Shown here piece by piece: positions 23,571 to 31,230 of a stretch of 36,703 nucleotides of DNA (its first letter is position 1; each line of letters begins with the position of its first letter). This stretch comes from Clostridia bacterium. GTDB lineage: Bacteria; Bacillota; Sulfobacillia; SLMV01. A program made the position numbers and the translations under genes. Location of the stretch: the NCBI GenBank assembly GCA_003551215.1, contig PUMD01000073.1, forward strand, positions 1 to 36,703. Direction: 5' to 3'. Below the pieces are notes generated by a model. That model saw nothing but the letters and a program-made list of their open reading frames with translations, made no database searches and was not told the DNA's origin.

Positions 23571-24991
23571 ATCTGAATTATGATACGGGAGTCCCACAGG
23601 TCACCAAAGGTGCACTGGTGCCTCAACGGACAAAAAGAAAACTGATATCTGTTAGCTTGGCATTCGTCTGGCTGCTTCTTTTTGTATCCACCGCACAGGC
23701 AGGAGTCGAGCCGGGCGACCCTGGCGTAGGCAGCGACACGTGGTACTATGATCTACAGGGACACTGGGCACGTACCTACGTACTGACCCTGTGGAGAGAG
23801 GGGGTCACAAATGGTTATCCTTTTGTCATATTCGACCCCGACTCCTTTTGGACCTACGGGTACAACTTCGAACCGGATACGGCAATGAAACGTGGCCAGC
23901 TGCTCTATATGATGAGCAAGCTGTTTGGGTTCGAACCACAGCACATACTGCCGCCACCCTGGGAAGATCTACCCCCGGGATTTTCGCTTTACGGCAAACC
24001 AGCTTACGGCACCGTGGCGGCGGCCGCCTACGAATGGTTCCCCGACCGCAGCCAGCTGCACCCATACGACCAGGTATGCAGACTGAGCACCACTGATTTC
24101 ATCATGTCGGCTCTGAGGCTGGATGATTACCCCACCACCTTGAGCTCAGCGCAAGTTGACGGCCTCCTGCAGCAATTTTCAGACCACAACCTGATACCAA
24201 CCAGCTACCGACCGCTGGTTGCCTCAGCTGTCAGGCTGGGCCTTCTTATAGGATATGAGGACTCCACTCTGCGAATGGACAATACGCTCACCCGTGCCGA
24301 GGCATCGGCCATCCTGTACCGCTCCTGCCTGATGAGAGTTGTGCCGGAATACACCCACGTCTCCGCCTCCGGTACCCCCTACCCTGACTCGCTACCAATA
24401 GATGTCATCGGTCTGCGCAATCAAAACAACAAGCTGTGGCAGGTCATCATATCCGACATGCAGGGAAACCCCATTGCTCACATTCCATCCGGTGGTGCCC
24501 AAAGTGGTGATCCGCATCCGGTAAGCTGGGACCTGCACGACAGCCTGGGGGATGAAGTGCAGTCGGGGGAATACATGGTTGGAGGTTATCTGCAGGACCG
24601 TCACTCGCAGGTCTTCGAAGCAATTCCTGCGCCGGTGTGGGTGGTAGATTACAATCTTGATGCCTGGATCACTCCATCGAAGGTGGAATCGGGAGCCACA
24701 GCAACAGTCATGGCCCATACACAGGGAGGCGCCCACAGCGTCTGGGTCACCCTTCCCGACGGCAGCAAAGTGCCTGCCACTCACCGCGGCACGTCAGGTG
24801 ATACCGCCGAGTGGAGCCTGGATGTTCAGGCAGCACCGCAGTCGGGCTTCACTGCAGGAACATCTCAACTACAGGTGCGGGCCGAATTCGAAAGGGCGGA
24901 AAAACACCAGACCCTCAACCTGCAGGTCACCAAAAATGAAGAGGGAGAACCAATAGGCAAAAGTGAATTGATGACTATTTTGAGCAGGTAG
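23567..24991 (+). CDS. Exported SLH-domain protein with FlgD-like Ig domain
   Basis: 474 residues. The signal peptide has a long n-region (QRTKRK near 21-25), a hydrophobic core LISVSLAFVWLLLFV and a likely cut at AQA|GV (45/46). Two S-layer homology-like modules follow: DLQGHWARTYVLTLWREGVTNGYP to MKRGQLLYMMSKLFG, and VASAVRLGLLIGYEDST to LTRAEASAILYRS. Next comes a FlgD-type Ig domain (WQVIISDMQGNPI, VSWDLHDSLGDEVQSGEYMVGGYL) and a C-terminal beta-rich region (about 360-460). It probably binds the cell-wall polymer and displays the C-terminal part. It is divergent from the Tad operon. Translation may depend on the overlapping leader ORF. Function beyond cell-surface binding is not evident. 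Confidence 0.85.
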   Translation: MNLNYDTGVPQVTKGALVPQRTKRKLISVSLAFVWLLLFVSTAQAGVEPGDPGVGSDTWYYDLQGHWARTYVLTLWREGVTNGYPFVIFDPDSFWTYGYNFEPDTAMKRGQLLYMMSKLFGFEPQHILPPPWEDLPPGFSLYGKPAYGTVAAAAYEWFPDRSQLHPYDQVCRLSTTDFIMSALRLDDYPTTLSSAQVDGLLQQFSDHNLIPTSYRPLVASAVRLGLLIGYEDSTLRMDNTLTRAEASAILYRSCLMRVVPEYTHVSASGTPYPDSLPIDVIGLRNQNNKLWQVIISDMQGNPIAHIPSGGAQSGDPHPVSWDLHDSLGDEVQSGEYMVGGYLQDRHSQVFEAIPAPVWVVDYNLDAWITPSKVESGATATVMAHTQGGAHSVWVTLPDGSKVPATHRGTSGDTAEWSLDVQAAPQSGFTAGTSQLQVRAEFERAEKHQTLNLQVTKNEEGEPIGKSELMTILSR

Positions 24992-24998
24992 TCAACGT

Positions 24999-25032
24999 CC
25001 CCGGGGCGGCCAGAAAAACGGCCCCTCCGGGG
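24999..25032 (+). terminator. Strong hairpin after the SLH gene (terminator-like, no T-run)
   Basis: CCCCGGGGCGGCC (24999-25011), loop AGAAAAAC, GGCCCCTCCGGGG (25020-25032): 13 pairs with one mismatch and one G-U pair. It begins 7 nt after the stop codon. No T-run follows on either strand, so it may act by pausing, with Rho, or as an mRNA 3' protector. Confidence 0.5.
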
Positions 25033-25832
25033 GCTGATTGAGCCCTGTATGTACAGTGTGAGCGCTTCTCAGGCGGAGTCCATGCGCAAAATGAAAATTA
25101 ATGCAAAAATCACTGAGTGACAATGGCCACCGCTCAGGACGGCTCTGCTGGGTGGTTGGAAAACACTAGAATCAGTGGTCCAATGAAATCGGAATAACTG
25201 GTCGAATCCCGTTGGAATACATACTTTTTTGCAGGATCATCTGGCAGCCTGCGGTTGGATATCTCCCACCACCGGTTAGGGGCGTATACAGTTTGACCGC
25301 TGTCTTGATGAGTTTAATATGCAGAAGTTGGGGTATCGCCTCGCCAAAAACGGACTGCCGTATTCAGCTGATAGACTGCCATGAATGAAGGTGCACGACG
25401 GTTTCGAATCTCTTCCCGCGCAAGATGCCGCCTGCTCCGCTGCCCCAGCCTGGTTCCCGTTTCCCACAGAATGCGAAGCTGGCTTCTCCGTAGATGACTG
25501 TCCGGGCCAGAAGCTGGTCTCCCGAACCAGTCAATCTGTCTATGACTGTAGGGGCCAACGCAGTTGTTGGTGTATTTGCGTATCAGCACTCCTTTCCGGG
25601 TGCACAATTCCGCCCTCCTGCAAACTGCAACCCCAAGTCAATCACAAAAGTTTTCTATCTTTCCGGGGCACACGCACAAAAACGGCTATCCGAACAGTGC
25701 TCCCTGCTCAGAAGCTCACCTACCCGACAGGCGGTGCTTCTGTGATGTGCGGATGGATTGGATAGTCTGCATCCGATAGACAAACACCCTTTGGCCCTGA
25801 CCGCCAGAGTCGGCTCAATCGGCCGGGTTAAG
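25033..25832. other. Gene-poor interval of about 800 bp; possible mobile-element debris
   Basis: No open frame here has a ribosome site, a recognisable motif or family-like length. Short frames on both strands (for example 25314-25607 minus) show no known domain. The only clear structures are a small TCACTGAGTGA palindrome (25110-25120) and the two 23-nt repeats at 25175-25220. The interval separates two unrelated genes and may be a decayed insertion. Confidence 0.5.
25175..25220. repeat. Two tandem imperfect 23-nt repeats, IS21-end-like
   Basis: Unit 1 (25175-25197) and unit 2 (25198-25220) share the pattern TGGTCnAATnnnntnGGAATA. Tandem repeats of a TGGTC...CGGAATA unit are characteristic of the ends of many IS21-family elements, where they bind IstA. 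No istA or istB frame is in the window, so this would be a relic end. The resemblance is from memory of such elements; the repeat itself is seen directly. Confidence 0.5.
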
Positions 25833-27419
25833 CTATCTGGCGAGTCGCTTTCCCGGGGTAAGCCCGGTCAGCTTACCTTCACGCAAAACCGGCTGCCCCG
25901 AAACCAGTACGTGGTAGATTCCCAAAGGGGTGCAATCGGAGCTGTCACAGGACTGCTTGGCGGATAACTCATCGGGTGAGAAGACTACCAGATCTGCCAT
26001 CTTTCCTGGTCGTAGCAGTCCCCGGTCAGCCATACCCAGCCGCTGGGCGGGTCCCATAGTCGCTTTGTGAATCGCCTCGGCAAGACAGCAGCTGCCGTGA
26101 AACTCCAGATAACGGGAGATAGCAGATGGAAAAGCAGAAAAGCTCCCTCGATTGGGCCAATCAACCATCTGGGGATTACATTTAACTGCCTCTGCATCCG
26201 AACTGATCATGCTCAGGGGGTGTTTGAGCACCTCACCGAAACATGTTGACGGGCTGTGCAGTCGCATTACCCGCAGGCTGTCTTCATACTCCAAAAGCAG
26301 CTCATAGAAGATATCAAAAGGGTCCTTTTGCCTGTCGTCAGCAACCTCCAGAATAGAATCTCCGCAAAGTGAGTTACCGCCCGGAAGGCTTATGATGACA
26401 ATTTTGTCCCAGCCTACCCCGCGGTAGCCTGATGACCAGTCACCCATTCCTTCTTCCATCTGGCGGCGGATAAGCGTCTTGACCGTATCGTCCTCCAACC
26501 TCTTGCGGAAATGCTCCCGTCCACCTGCCGCCACCCAGGGCGGTAGCAGAGAAGCCAAAGTTGTGCAGGCAGAAGATTTCGGGTATACATCCCACATGAT
26601 GTCCACACCGCGGCTGCGCGCACTCTCTATCAGCTCGATGGCATGCTGAAGATCCCTCCGCGCCTGTGAACCTGCTGCCGCGAGGTGTGAGATCTGGACA
26701 GACACACCCGACTGTGACCCCACCTCTATGGCCTGCCGCACGGCAGAGAAAAACTGATTTCCATGCCCCCATGCACAGGTCACGTAAAGCCCATTGTGAG
26801 CCGCAACTGTCTTTGCCAGCTGCACCATCTCTTCCAGCTCGGCATACGCTCCCGGAGCAGAATCCAAACCAGCGGACATCCCCCAGGCTCCGTTCACAAG
26901 GGCCTCCGACAGCATGCTCTGCATCTTGTTCATCTCCTTACGGGTCGGAGGTGCCTGCGTATATCCCATGACCGTCTCGCGCAGAGTGCCATGGCCGATC
27001 AGCGGGACCAGGTTCCCAATATGCTCCAGGGCATCAAGCCCGGCAAGGTATTCCTCGAACCTCTCGAATGGGCGGGAAAAATCGCGCTCCAGCTTTGATT
27101 CCTCCTCGCCAAAACTGACTTCCTGGGGCCTGGGAGCCGGCGAGTAGCCGCTGTGTCCAACAACTTCAACAGTCACTCCCTGGCGAATTTTGCTGTCCGC
27201 ATCGGGGCAGCCGAAAATCGTGTGGTCGGTATGGGAATGAATATCTATGAAGCCCGGGGATACGGCCAGACCCGTTGCATCAATCACATCTGCTGCCGAC
27301 TGATCCTCCAGCTCCCCTAGCAGGCAGATCTGCCCATCCGCAATACCCACGTCCAGTGCGCGCGGCGGATTCAACGTCCCGTCATATACTGTTGCACCGA
27401 GTATGCAAACATCCAGCAT
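25833..27419 (-). CDS. Amidohydrolase, N-acyl-D-amino-acid deacylase-like, with altered metal motifs
   Basis: 528-residue member of the D-aminoacylase/amidohydrolase-3 group, which cleaves N-acyl groups from D-amino acids. HSHTDH (61-66) gives the first metal-binding HxH, SHL (244-246) the second-site His, and SSDAE a catalytic Asp; PAQRLGMADRGLLRPGKMADLVVF is the usual C-terminus. But the GNCGFSPAP motif is GHSGYSPAP here (88-96), losing the zinc-ligand Cys, and the THMRxE motif is TCAWGHG (214-220), losing His and gaining Cys. Catalysis or substrate may therefore differ. ATG 27419 is chosen with GGGAGG 8 nt upstream; the longer frame to 27578 lacks a ribosome site. It stands alone between a gene-poor stretch and a kinase gene. 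Confidence 0.85.
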   Translation of the reverse strand: MLDVCILGATVYDGTLNPPRALDVGIADGQICLLGELEDQSAADVIDATGLAVSPGFIDIHSHTDHTIFGCPDADSKIRQGVTVEVVGHSGYSPAPRPQEVSFGEEESKLERDFSRPFERFEEYLAGLDALEHIGNLVPLIGHGTLRETVMGYTQAPPTRKEMNKMQSMLSEALVNGAWGMSAGLDSAPGAYAELEEMVQLAKTVAAHNGLYVTCAWGHGNQFFSAVRQAIEVGSQSGVSVQISHLAAAGSQARRDLQHAIELIESARSRGVDIMWDVYPKSSACTTLASLLPPWVAAGGREHFRKRLEDDTVKTLIRRQMEEGMGDWSSGYRGVGWDKIVIISLPGGNSLCGDSILEVADDRQKDPFDIFYELLLEYEDSLRVMRLHSPSTCFGEVLKHPLSMISSDAEAVKCNPQMVDWPNRGSFSAFPSAISRYLEFHGSCCLAEAIHKATMGPAQRLGMADRGLLRPGKMADLVVFSPDELSAKQSCDSSDCTPLGIYHVLVSGQPVLREGKLTGLTPGKRLAR

Positions 27420-27544
27420 GTCTGAGACCTCCCGATTACACCCGAGCAAAACCACAGACCGAAAGATAAGGGCCACTCTCTCTACCTTATCCTGCTCAAA
27501 GGACTTACTCATGCCGCAAAACAAAAAATTCACCAAACTGTACC

Positions 27545-27560
27545 GGAAACTGGCGTGCCA
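27545..27560 (-). promoter_or_regulatory. Possible sigma-54-type promoter upstream of the amidohydrolase
   Basis: TGGCACG, CCAG, TTTCC on the minus strand matches TGGCACGN4TTGCW except for the GC of the -12 element, which is TC. It lies about 125 bp before the ATG. Sigma-54 often drives amino-acid catabolism in Bacillota. One key base is off, so this is weak. Confidence 0.25.
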
Positions 27561-27654
27561 AGTACAGGAAAGAACCACTCAAACTCACAACTTCGACAAC
27601 TTTATAATATCATCTGGCAGATAAGTTGCATCCTGCCTCCTCAAATCGATGCGG

Positions 27655-28305
27655 TCAGCCCAGCCAGAAATCCATCACCTCACCGGCCAGGTTGGACGGG
27701 GAAATAAACGAGGTATCGAGCTTTTTGACCGCCAAGCGGCTCAACCGTGCTACGTCAAGCAGGTGACTCTGCCTGCGCAGGTAGTGTTCAACGATCTCGC
27801 TGCGGGAATTTCCGTACCTCCGTATGTACTTGAGCCAGCCGGCACTGCGTCCGGCAAACAACCTGTCGCGCAGGGCCTTCTCATCCGCGGTCAACACAAC
27901 GAGCCGGGCACCCAGGCGGTGCAGGCAGTCATCAATGGATGCTACATCATCCCACTTCACGTAAGGATAGTAAACTGCGTGGGTAAGATGGAAGCGTTCC
28001 AGCAGAAAAATACAGTGGTGTTCGGAAGCATCCTGCCAACCCCGGGCTGCCAGCAAGGAGGAAAACTGGACGATAGGCTGCATAATCGATTTCATATGCT
28101 GGATATGATCGGTGCAATCCAGCTCGCCGCGATTGTAGGCCGGCTCGAGAACGCGTTGAGTGATCTGCTCGCCGATTATAAATATCGACGTCTGCGGCAT
28201 CTGCGCCAACCTGCGGCCTTTGCGCATCTGCCTGATCAGAGTCGTCTTACCCGATGCGGGAACTCCTTCAACTACAAGCCCACGACAGCATCTCTGCTCG
28301 GACAT
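27655..28305 (-). CDS. P-loop kinase, deoxynucleoside/thymidylate-kinase-like
   Basis: About 216 residues. Walker A is EGVPASGKTT (13-22). ERFHLTHA (103-110) resembles the DR(Y/F/H) segment of deoxynucleoside and thymidylate kinases, and an arginine-rich lid follows (LRDRLFAGRSAGWLKYIRRYG). The acceptor cannot be told; a nucleoside or nucleotide is likely, but a non-nucleotide substrate is possible. ATG 28305 is preferred since GGGGGGCGGGG is close upstream; ATG 28338 is also in frame but lacks a clear ribosome site. Flanked by pilT upstream (58 bp beyond the longer start) and the amidohydrolase downstream, with no evident functional link. Confidence 0.7.
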   Translation of the reverse strand: MSEQRCCRGLVVEGVPASGKTTLIRQMRKGRRLAQMPQTSIFIIGEQITQRVLEPAYNRGELDCTDHIQHMKSIMQPIVQFSSLLAARGWQDASEHHCIFLLERFHLTHAVYYPYVKWDDVASIDDCLHRLGARLVVLTADEKALRDRLFAGRSAGWLKYIRRYGNSRSEIVEHYLRRQSHLLDVARLSRLAVKKLDTSFISPSNLAGEVMDFWLG

Positions 28306-28396
28306 AGCCCCGCCCCCCAATCGCCCGGTTCGGTTCATACAGCAGTGTTGCTGCAGTACTGTATCTATGACGGGTTAGTTGGCCCCTCGCGCAGAC

Positions 28397-29440
28397 TCAG
28401 AACCCCTCAACGTCCATTTCCTGGATAAGCTCTTCAGCCTCCTGCCTGCTGACAATTCCGTTGCCGATAAGCTGCTGCAGGTGGTTTTGCAGCGTCAACA
28501 TCCCGTGTCGTGCTCCTGTCTGCATGGTTGAGGCCAGCTGATGACTCTTTCCTTCCCGGATCAGATTCCGCACAGCCGACGTTCCCACCATAACTTCCAT
28601 CACTGCCACGCGCCCCCCTCCGATGCGCGGCAGAAGTCGCTGCGCCACTGCTCCTTCCAGGGTACCGGCAAGCTGCATCCGTATCTGAGACTGCTGCCCG
28701 GGAGGAAAGGAACTGACGATCCTATTGACCACTGCCGTCGCCCGCCTGGTATGCAGAGTTGTCAGAACCAGGTGACCGGTTTCCGCGGCTCTCAACCCGA
28801 TGTCCATGGTTTCCTGGTCACGCATTTCACCGACGAGAACCACATCCGGATCCTGCCTCAGCGCGGAACGCAGGCCAGCGGCAAACGATGCGGTATCACT
28901 ACCCACCTCCCTCTGATCCACGACGCTACGCTGGTGATTGTGCAGATATTCTATGGGGTCCTCGAGAGTTATAACGTGACAGCGACGCTCCTCATTGATC
29001 AGACGAATCATCGCGGCCAGGGTAGTCGACTTTCCGCTGCCCGTGGGCCCGGTGACCACAACCAGTCCCTGTTCGCGGCGGGCCAGCTGGGCGATGATGT
29101 CGGGCAGACCCAGCGAGTCCACTGTCGGGATCTCGTGAGGAATCATCCGCGCCGCCAAAGCGACGGAATCCCGCTGCCTGTAGACGTTGATCCTGTAGCG
29201 GCCCTGACCTGCAACGGAATAAGAAAGGTCTACTTCTCCCTTACGTGCAAACTCCTTGTAACGGTCTCCGAGCAGCTGCTCTGCCAGCCTTTCGGTATCC
29301 TGTGGGCTCATCACCGGAGCATCAACAACCTCAAGCTCTCCGTCTATCCGAATGACCGGCGGAACCCCTACCGTGAGGTGAAGGTCAGAAGCTCCATTTT
29401 TTTCGGCCAGACCCAGCACATCATCAATGTCTGTAAGCAA
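28397..29440 (-). CDS. pilT: Twitching-motility ATPase PilT
   Basis: About 347 residues. PilT retracts type IV pili by disassembling pilin at the base. Motifs: SDLHLTVGVPPVIRIDG at the N-terminus, Walker A GPTGSGKST (131-139), the Asp box VITLEDPIEY, Walker B DPDVVLVGEMRD, the His box GHLVLTTLHT and the AIRNLIRE-like TSAVRNLIREGK. The start is TTG 29440, 8 nt after GGGAGG; the GTG at 29449 overlaps that ribosome site. No other type IVa pilus gene is in the window; the Tad system 5 kb away normally lacks PilT, so it either serves pili encoded elsewhere or works alone. Confidence 0.95.
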   Translation of the reverse strand: MLTDIDDVLGLAEKNGASDLHLTVGVPPVIRIDGELEVVDAPVMSPQDTERLAEQLLGDRYKEFARKGEVDLSYSVAGQGRYRINVYRQRDSVALAARMIPHEIPTVDSLGLPDIIAQLARREQGLVVVTGPTGSGKSTTLAAMIRLINEERRCHVITLEDPIEYLHNHQRSVVDQREVGSDTASFAAGLRSALRQDPDVVLVGEMRDQETMDIGLRAAETGHLVLTTLHTRRATAVVNRIVSSFPPGQQSQIRMQLAGTLEGAVAQRLLPRIGGGRVAVMEVMVGTSAVRNLIREGKSHQLASTMQTGARHGMLTLQNHLQQLIGNGIVSRQEAEELIQEMDVEGF

Positions 29441-29476
29441 TATCTGCACCTCCCAGGGTAATGAACTGCTTTCCCT

Positions 29477-29505
29477 ATTTTGATCTATCGTAGAATGTAT
29501 GGCAA
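29477..29505 (-). promoter_or_regulatory. Candidate promoter of pilT
   Basis: TTGCCA (29505-29500), 17-bp spacer, CAAAAT (29482-29477). The -35 matches 5 of 6 and the -10 4 of 6. It gives a leader of about 30 nt before TTG 29440. Confidence 0.5.
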
Positions 29506-29595
29506 ATCAGAAGGGCTGTCGATTTACTTGGAGGCGGAAAGCACAGATGCAGGGCCCTGCAAGGCGGCACAAAAGGGCCTCAAGGCTTGATGCGG

Positions 29596-29814
29596 TCAGC
29601 AGCACAGGAAGTAATACCGCAGCTCGGTGAAATCGGAATGCTGTACAATACCCACATCACACAGCCGGCAGTCACGCAGCCTGGCATCTTCCTTGCGCGC
29701 CAGCCTCCACTCCTCGGCCATAACGGCCAGCAGTTCCTCGATGCCGTCTTCCCGCGCATTCCACGATGTCACCCGCGATATAACTTCATACAGGGCGGTT
29801 CTTCTTTTCTTCAT
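29596..29814 (-). CDS. Small protein of unknown function downstream of the YqeG-like gene
   Basis: 72 residues starting MKKRRTALYEVISRVTSWN. I do not recognise a family. It is basic at the N-terminus, helical in the middle (IEELLAVMAEEWRLARKEDARL), and carries CRLC and a terminal CC. Support for a real gene: AAGGAGGGAG ends 3 nt before ATG 29814, and that ribosome site overlaps the stop of the YqeG gene, so the two would be co-expressed. No membrane helix or signal peptide. It is the last gene of the alaS-side run; no terminator with a T-run follows. Confidence 0.65.
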   Translation of the reverse strand: MKKRRTALYEVISRVTSWNAREDGIEELLAVMAEEWRLARKEDARLRDCRLCDVGIVQHSDFTELRYYFLCC

Positions 29815-29825
29815 CGTCTCCCTCC

Positions 29826-30359
29826 TTACTGCTTCCGGCCTGAAGGTGCTTTGGTCAGGCCCCGTCTGGTGAGGTAACTGAGCACCAGGCGCTCGACAAA
29901 CCGTACGATGCGAGTTCCGACGAAATCGTTTCCGGTTAGGGGAACCACCAATACGGTGTACATACCCAGGCGGTTCCCCCCTATCACATCAGTAAAAAGC
30001 TGATCACCTATAACTGCCGTACGTTCAGGTTCGGCCTGCAGCATATCCAGAGCACGGCGGTATCCCCCGCGCCTCGGCTTGTTGGCCTGAGGTACTGCCG
30101 GTACATCCAGCATGCAGGCCACCCGGGTAACTCGCCGCGAAAGAGCGTTTGACACCAGCGCTATCTTCAAACCCTGCTCCCTCAGGCTGCCAAACCAACT
30201 GAGAGTATCTGAGGGTATCTCTTCTGAGCCATAGGGAACCAGAGTATTGTCCACATCACATATGACGGCGTCAATCCCGCGATGTTCCAGGTCCTTCGGC
30301 TCGATCTGCGTGACATCGGTCACGTACTCATCGGGGACCATGAGCATCAACATGCTCAA
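29826..30359 (-). CDS. HAD-superfamily phosphatase, YqeG family
   Basis: 177 residues. HAD motif I is CDVDNTLVPYG (about 34-44), motif II is ALVSNAL, the motif III Lys is in QANKPRRGG, and motif IV is VIGDQLFTDVIGGNR. YqeG-type (TIGR01668) phosphatases are widespread in Bacillota next to ribosome-biogenesis or shikimate genes; the substrate is not established here. The start is uncertain among TTG 30359 and several in-frame ATGs just inside it (homologs begin close to MVPDEYV). It lies 34 bp after sigK. Confidence 0.88.
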   Translation of the reverse strand: MSMLMLMVPDEYVTDVTQIEPKDLEHRGIDAVICDVDNTLVPYGSEEIPSDTLSWFGSLREQGLKIALVSNALSRRVTRVACMLDVPAVPQANKPRRGGYRRALDMLQAEPERTAVIGDQLFTDVIGGNRLGMYTVLVVPLTGNDFVGTRIVRFVERLVLSYLTRRGLTKAPSGRKQ

Positions 30360-30393
30360 AGGCCTGTCTCCTTCCCGTCGGCCGGCGGTGCAG

Positions 30394-31116
30394 TCAGAGT
30401 GTCACTCCGCTTTCGGAGGCGTAGGCCTTCATCGCCTCACTGAGCTTCCCAACACTGCGCTTCTGTATTCTGGACACATAGGAGCGGGAAATATCCAGCA
30501 TTCCTGCAATTTCCCGCTGAGTGCGCTTTCTCTGCCCGTTGAGACCGAAACGCATCTCGATGACCATGCGTTCCCTGGACGTCAGCACATCCAGACTCCT
30601 GATCATGTGTTCGCGCAGTATTTCCCTGTTTACTGAATCCACAACCGGTTCATCATCGTTGTCGAGAATGTCCATCAGACTGATCTCGTTGCCTTCCTGG
30701 TCGGTACCAATAGGGTCCTCCAGTGAAGTCTCCCGCGGCCCTTTCTGCTTGCGCAGGGCCATGAGAATCTCGTTTTCTATGCATTTGGCGGCGTACGTGG
30801 CCAGACGGACACCCTTGCTGGGGTCGAAAGTATCAATTCCTTTAATAAGACCGATGGTACCTATGGAAATCAGATCTTCATCATCGATTTCCGTGCAATC
30901 AAACTTCTTCACCACGTGAGCCACCAGACGGAGGTTATGAGCTATTAATTCTTCACGTGCCTGCGGATCTCCTTTCTCCATCCGTTCAAGATATATCTTC
31001 TCCTCGCTTCGTTTGAGGGGCTTGGGGAAGCTCTTTTGCCCGGAGATGTAACCGCTCAGCAGCGAAAGGCCCTCGGCCAGCACCAGGCCGAGCAGCGCCA
31101 GGAGACCTATTTCCAT
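30394..31116 (-). CDS. sigK: Sporulation sigma factor sigma-K (pro-form)
   Basis: 240-residue sigma-70 family protein. A hydrophobic N-terminal pro-sequence (MEIGLLALLGLVLAEGLSLL) precedes the sigma core, as in pro-sigma-K, which is membrane-held and cut by SpoIVFB in the mother cell. Region 2 reads HNLRLVAHVVKKF, DLISIGTIGLIKGIDTFDPSKG and LATYAAKCIENEILM; DPIGTDQEGNEISLMDIL is typical of SigK/SigE; region 4 is RERMVIEMRFGLNG to TQREIAGMLDISRSYVSRIQKR. The gene is continuous, without a skin insertion. The start ATG 31116 has GGGGG 9 nt upstream. It lies between mltG and the YqeG gene. This is the clearest sign that the organism or its lineage sporulates. Confidence 0.93.
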   Translation of the reverse strand: MEIGLLALLGLVLAEGLSLLSGYISGQKSFPKPLKRSEEKIYLERMEKGDPQAREELIAHNLRLVAHVVKKFDCTEIDDEDLISIGTIGLIKGIDTFDPSKGVRLATYAAKCIENEILMALRKQKGPRETSLEDPIGTDQEGNEISLMDILDNDDEPVVDSVNREILREHMIRSLDVLTSRERMVIEMRFGLNGQRKRTQREIAGMLDISRSYVSRIQKRSVGKLSEAMKAYASESGVTL

Positions 31117-31157
31117 GTACAGGGACCCCCTTCAGAATGTTCCGCAGCCATCAGCGA

Positions 31158-31185
31158 TATTCGGTCCTTTATCCTTTACCGAATA
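31158..31185 (-). promoter_or_regulatory. 8-bp inverted repeat in the mltG-sigK interval
   Basis: TATTCGGT, 12-nt loop, ACCGAATA, about 45 bp upstream of the sigK ATG. The long loop favours a dimeric-protein operator over an RNA hairpin. It lies where a sporulation regulator of sigK would bind. A CATAAGCT resembling a sigma-E -10 lies just upstream, without a clear -35. Confidence 0.35.
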
Positions 31186-31230
31186 ACAGCTTATGCGTAG
31201 GGGGTATGAGTGGTGCGTATCTGTTCGGAA

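Noticed and set aside
25314..25607. Open frames of about 60-97 codons on the minus strand in the gene-poor interval
   Set aside because: No ribosome site, no recognisable domain in any frame, and several frames compete over the same bases. I could not show that they are a decayed transposase.
28338..28364. ATACAG...CTGTAT inverted repeat upstream of the P-loop kinase
   Set aside because: Only 6 bp per arm with a poorly paired interior, partly within the longer possible coding frame; not distinct enough to call an operator.
29549..29560. GCAGGGCCCTGC palindrome in the gap between the small unknown gene and pilT
   Set aside because: A 12-bp GC palindrome is expected now and then at this base composition, and no promoter is aligned with it.
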